Positions 5,552-6,771 of a stretch of 6,771 nt of DNA are shown piece by piece (positions within the stretch are counted from its first letter, which is position 1; every line of letters starts with the position of its first letter). Origin of the DNA: JBDRED01 sp043820025 [NCBI: Elusimicrobiota bacterium] (GTDB lineage: Bacteria; RUG730; JBDRED01); contig JBDRED010000003.1 in the NCBI GenBank assembly GCA_043820025.1, positions 1 to 6,771 of the forward strand, given 5' to 3'. The translations under genes were made by a program, and so were the position numbers. The notes under the pieces were generated by a model. It had not been told where the DNA came from and made no database searches. It saw nothing but the letters and a program-made list of their open reading frames with translations.

Positions 5552-6771
5552 CTATCTTACAACCAAGACCTTCATTACCTTAGTATTATTATTCATATCC
5601 TTAGCATGCACTATATATGTTCCTGTGCCTAATTTTTCTCCATCATCTGCTGTGCCATCCCAGCCTTGGATATTACCCTGGGCATCAGCATCTAATATTT
5701 TTATTATATGTCCTGCAGGAGAAAGGATTGTTATCTTTGTTTGCGCCGGAAAGTTCTTGAACTTGAGCTTGTCCCCTGTAGATAAATATAGCGCTGTAGG
5801 ATAACAGTAAGAATCATTTAGATTCGTTCCTCCTGACGCAATAAGCGCTGAGCCTTCTACGCTTGCTAAATAATTATCCTCGCCTGTTATGCCGCCAAAG
5901 ATATAAATATCATTACCTGCCACACTTAACGCAAAACTTCTTCTCGCATTATTAACTGCTTGTCTTGTCTGCCAAACATCTACGCTAGGATCATATTCCA
6001 AAACACTAGAAAGGTCTCCACTTGCGTCTTTACCGCCAATAACATATATTTTATTACTAATAGAGTCAGCGCTATGATACGCTCTTGGAGAAGGCATATC
6101 TAGAAGCGCAGTCCATGTATCTAACTGCGGATCATACACCTCAACTCCTGCAACAATATTAGCGCTATTAAAACTATTTACTGCTCCGTTATAACCGCCA
6201 AATACATATATTTTGTTATTCACAACAGCGCTTGCAAAGCCCCATCTTTTTTTTGACATAGCGCTTTTTATTGACCAGCTGTCTAATAATGGATTATATT
6301 CCTCTACTAAATTTAATGCGCCTTGCGCTGAATTATAACCGCCTATTACATACATCTTACCATTAATAAAATGCGCGTTCGCGCCAAACCTTTTAACTGA
6401 CATTGTTGCTGTTTTAACTACATATGAATCATCGGAAGGATCATAGACAAGCAGTTTTTCAGAATCTACATACCCGTCTGTACCGCCTGCTATATAGATT
6501 TTACTATTATATGTACTAGCAGCCGGATCTATTTTATCTGGCAATGTTACTGATTTCTTTTGCCACCTATCTGCGCTAGGCAAATATAGATCTACTGAAT
6601 TATTCGCGCCATAGAGCGCAGACCCACCGCCAATAAGATAAATTTCATCATTAACAGTAACTGCGCATGCGTCGGCTCTCTCTATTAATAAGTTTTCCTT
6701 GTTTTCCCATACAAAATCATCAGCGCAAAGATATGCTGTCAGATTAGCCAAAAGTGAAAGGATAATAAATA
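5552..6771 (-). CDS. Exported kelch-repeat beta-propeller protein with FlgD-Ig-like C-terminal domain (5' end outside window)
   Basis: The frame stays open to the right edge. The last in-window codons read FIILSLLANLTAYLCA, the core of a signal peptide, so the true start lies beyond 6771. A TTG at 6751 is inside that hydrophobic core and is not a credible start. Numbering from that TTG, about six kelch blades follow from 25 to 295, each with a (I/M)Y(L/I/V)xGG strand (IYLIGG, IYIAGG, MYVIGG, IYVFGG, IYVIGG, IYIFGG) and, in blades 1-5, a partner segment such as VYDPSDDSY, EYNPLLDSW or VYDPQLDTW. Six blades fit a closed propeller. Residues 317-399 form a C-terminal domain (ITILSPAGHIIKIL, GWDGTADDGEKLGTGTYIV, ending KVLVVR) of the FlgD-Ig type, which can serve as a type IX sorting signal. 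The propeller probably binds protein or glycan at the surface; no catalytic motif is seen. It lies 17 bp upstream of the barrel-caspase gene, in the same likely operon. Confidence 0.87.
   Translation of the reverse strand, partial: FIILSLLANLTAYLCADDFVWENKENLLIERADACAVTVNDEIYLIGGGSALYGANNSVDLYLPSADRWQKKSVTLPDKIDPAASTYNSKIYIAGGTDGYVDSEKLLVYDPSDDSYVVKTATMSVKRFGANAHFINGKMYVIGGYNSAQGALNLVEEYNPLLDSWSIKSAMSKKRWGFASAVVNNKIYVFGGYNGAVNSFNSANIVAGVEVYDPQLDTWTALLDMPSPRAYHSADSISNKIYVIGGKDASGDLSSVLEYDPSVDVWQTRQAVNNARRSFALSVAGNDIYIFGGITGEDNYLASVEGSALIASGGTNLNDSYCYPTALYLSTGDKLKFKNFPAQTKITILSPAGHIIKILDADAQGNIQGWDGTADDGEKLGTGTYIVHAKDMNNNTKVMKVLVVR

Noticed and set aside
6720-6751. Lipoprotein signal at the Cys in AYLC of the kelch protein
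   Set aside because: The residues before the Cys (A-Y-L) do not fit a lipobox, which needs a small residue directly before Cys; ordinary signal peptidase cleavage after LCA is likelier.

Overview
The window reads as a piece of an AT-rich (roughly 38-40% G+C, estimated by eye) chromosome from a diderm, probably uncultured bacterium. Nothing fixes the phylum. The mix of a PorV/PorQ-type outer-membrane barrel, C-terminal 'YPNPFNP'/FlgD-Ig-like sorting domains, kelch proteins and 'GNVGIGT' fibre proteins is what one meets in FCB-group bacteria and in candidate phyla such as Omnitrophota, Elusimicrobiota or Desantisbacteria; that placement is inference.

All genes lie on the minus strand, so the transcription order runs from high to low coordinates. 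(1) 6771-5552: a kelch beta-propeller protein, open at its 5' end, with a signal peptide crossing the window edge and a C-terminal FlgD-Ig-like domain. (2) 5534-3408: a 708-residue protein joining a signal peptide, a PorV/PorQ-like outer-membrane beta-barrel, an Ig-like domain and a C14 caspase-fold cysteine peptidase (His539, Cys594) that ends with an EF-hand loop. (3) 3401-2232: a 389-residue secreted protein with an Fn3-like domain and a YPNPFNP C-terminal domain. (4) 2057-1: a long fibre/adhesin, cut by the left edge, with repeated NVGIG modules followed by a YadA-like beta-roll of exact 15-residue period. Genes 1-3 are separated by only 17 and 6 bp and look like one operon. A 174-bp gap holding an 89-bp inverted-repeat element separates gene 3 from gene 4, which may have its own promoter.

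Every product appears exported to the envelope or cell surface. The most interesting object is gene 2. In the known type IX secretion system the barrel PorV works with PorU, a clan-CD (gingipain-type) cysteine peptidase, to process cargo carrying C-terminal sorting domains. Here a PorV-like barrel and a clan-CD peptidase of a different family (C14) are on one polypeptide, flanked on both sides by proteins with C-terminal domains resembling type IX sorting domains. Whether this is a sorting or processing unit is a hypothesis; a periplasmic position for the caspase, as expected for a C-terminal extension of a barrel, would argue against a direct PorU-like surface role.
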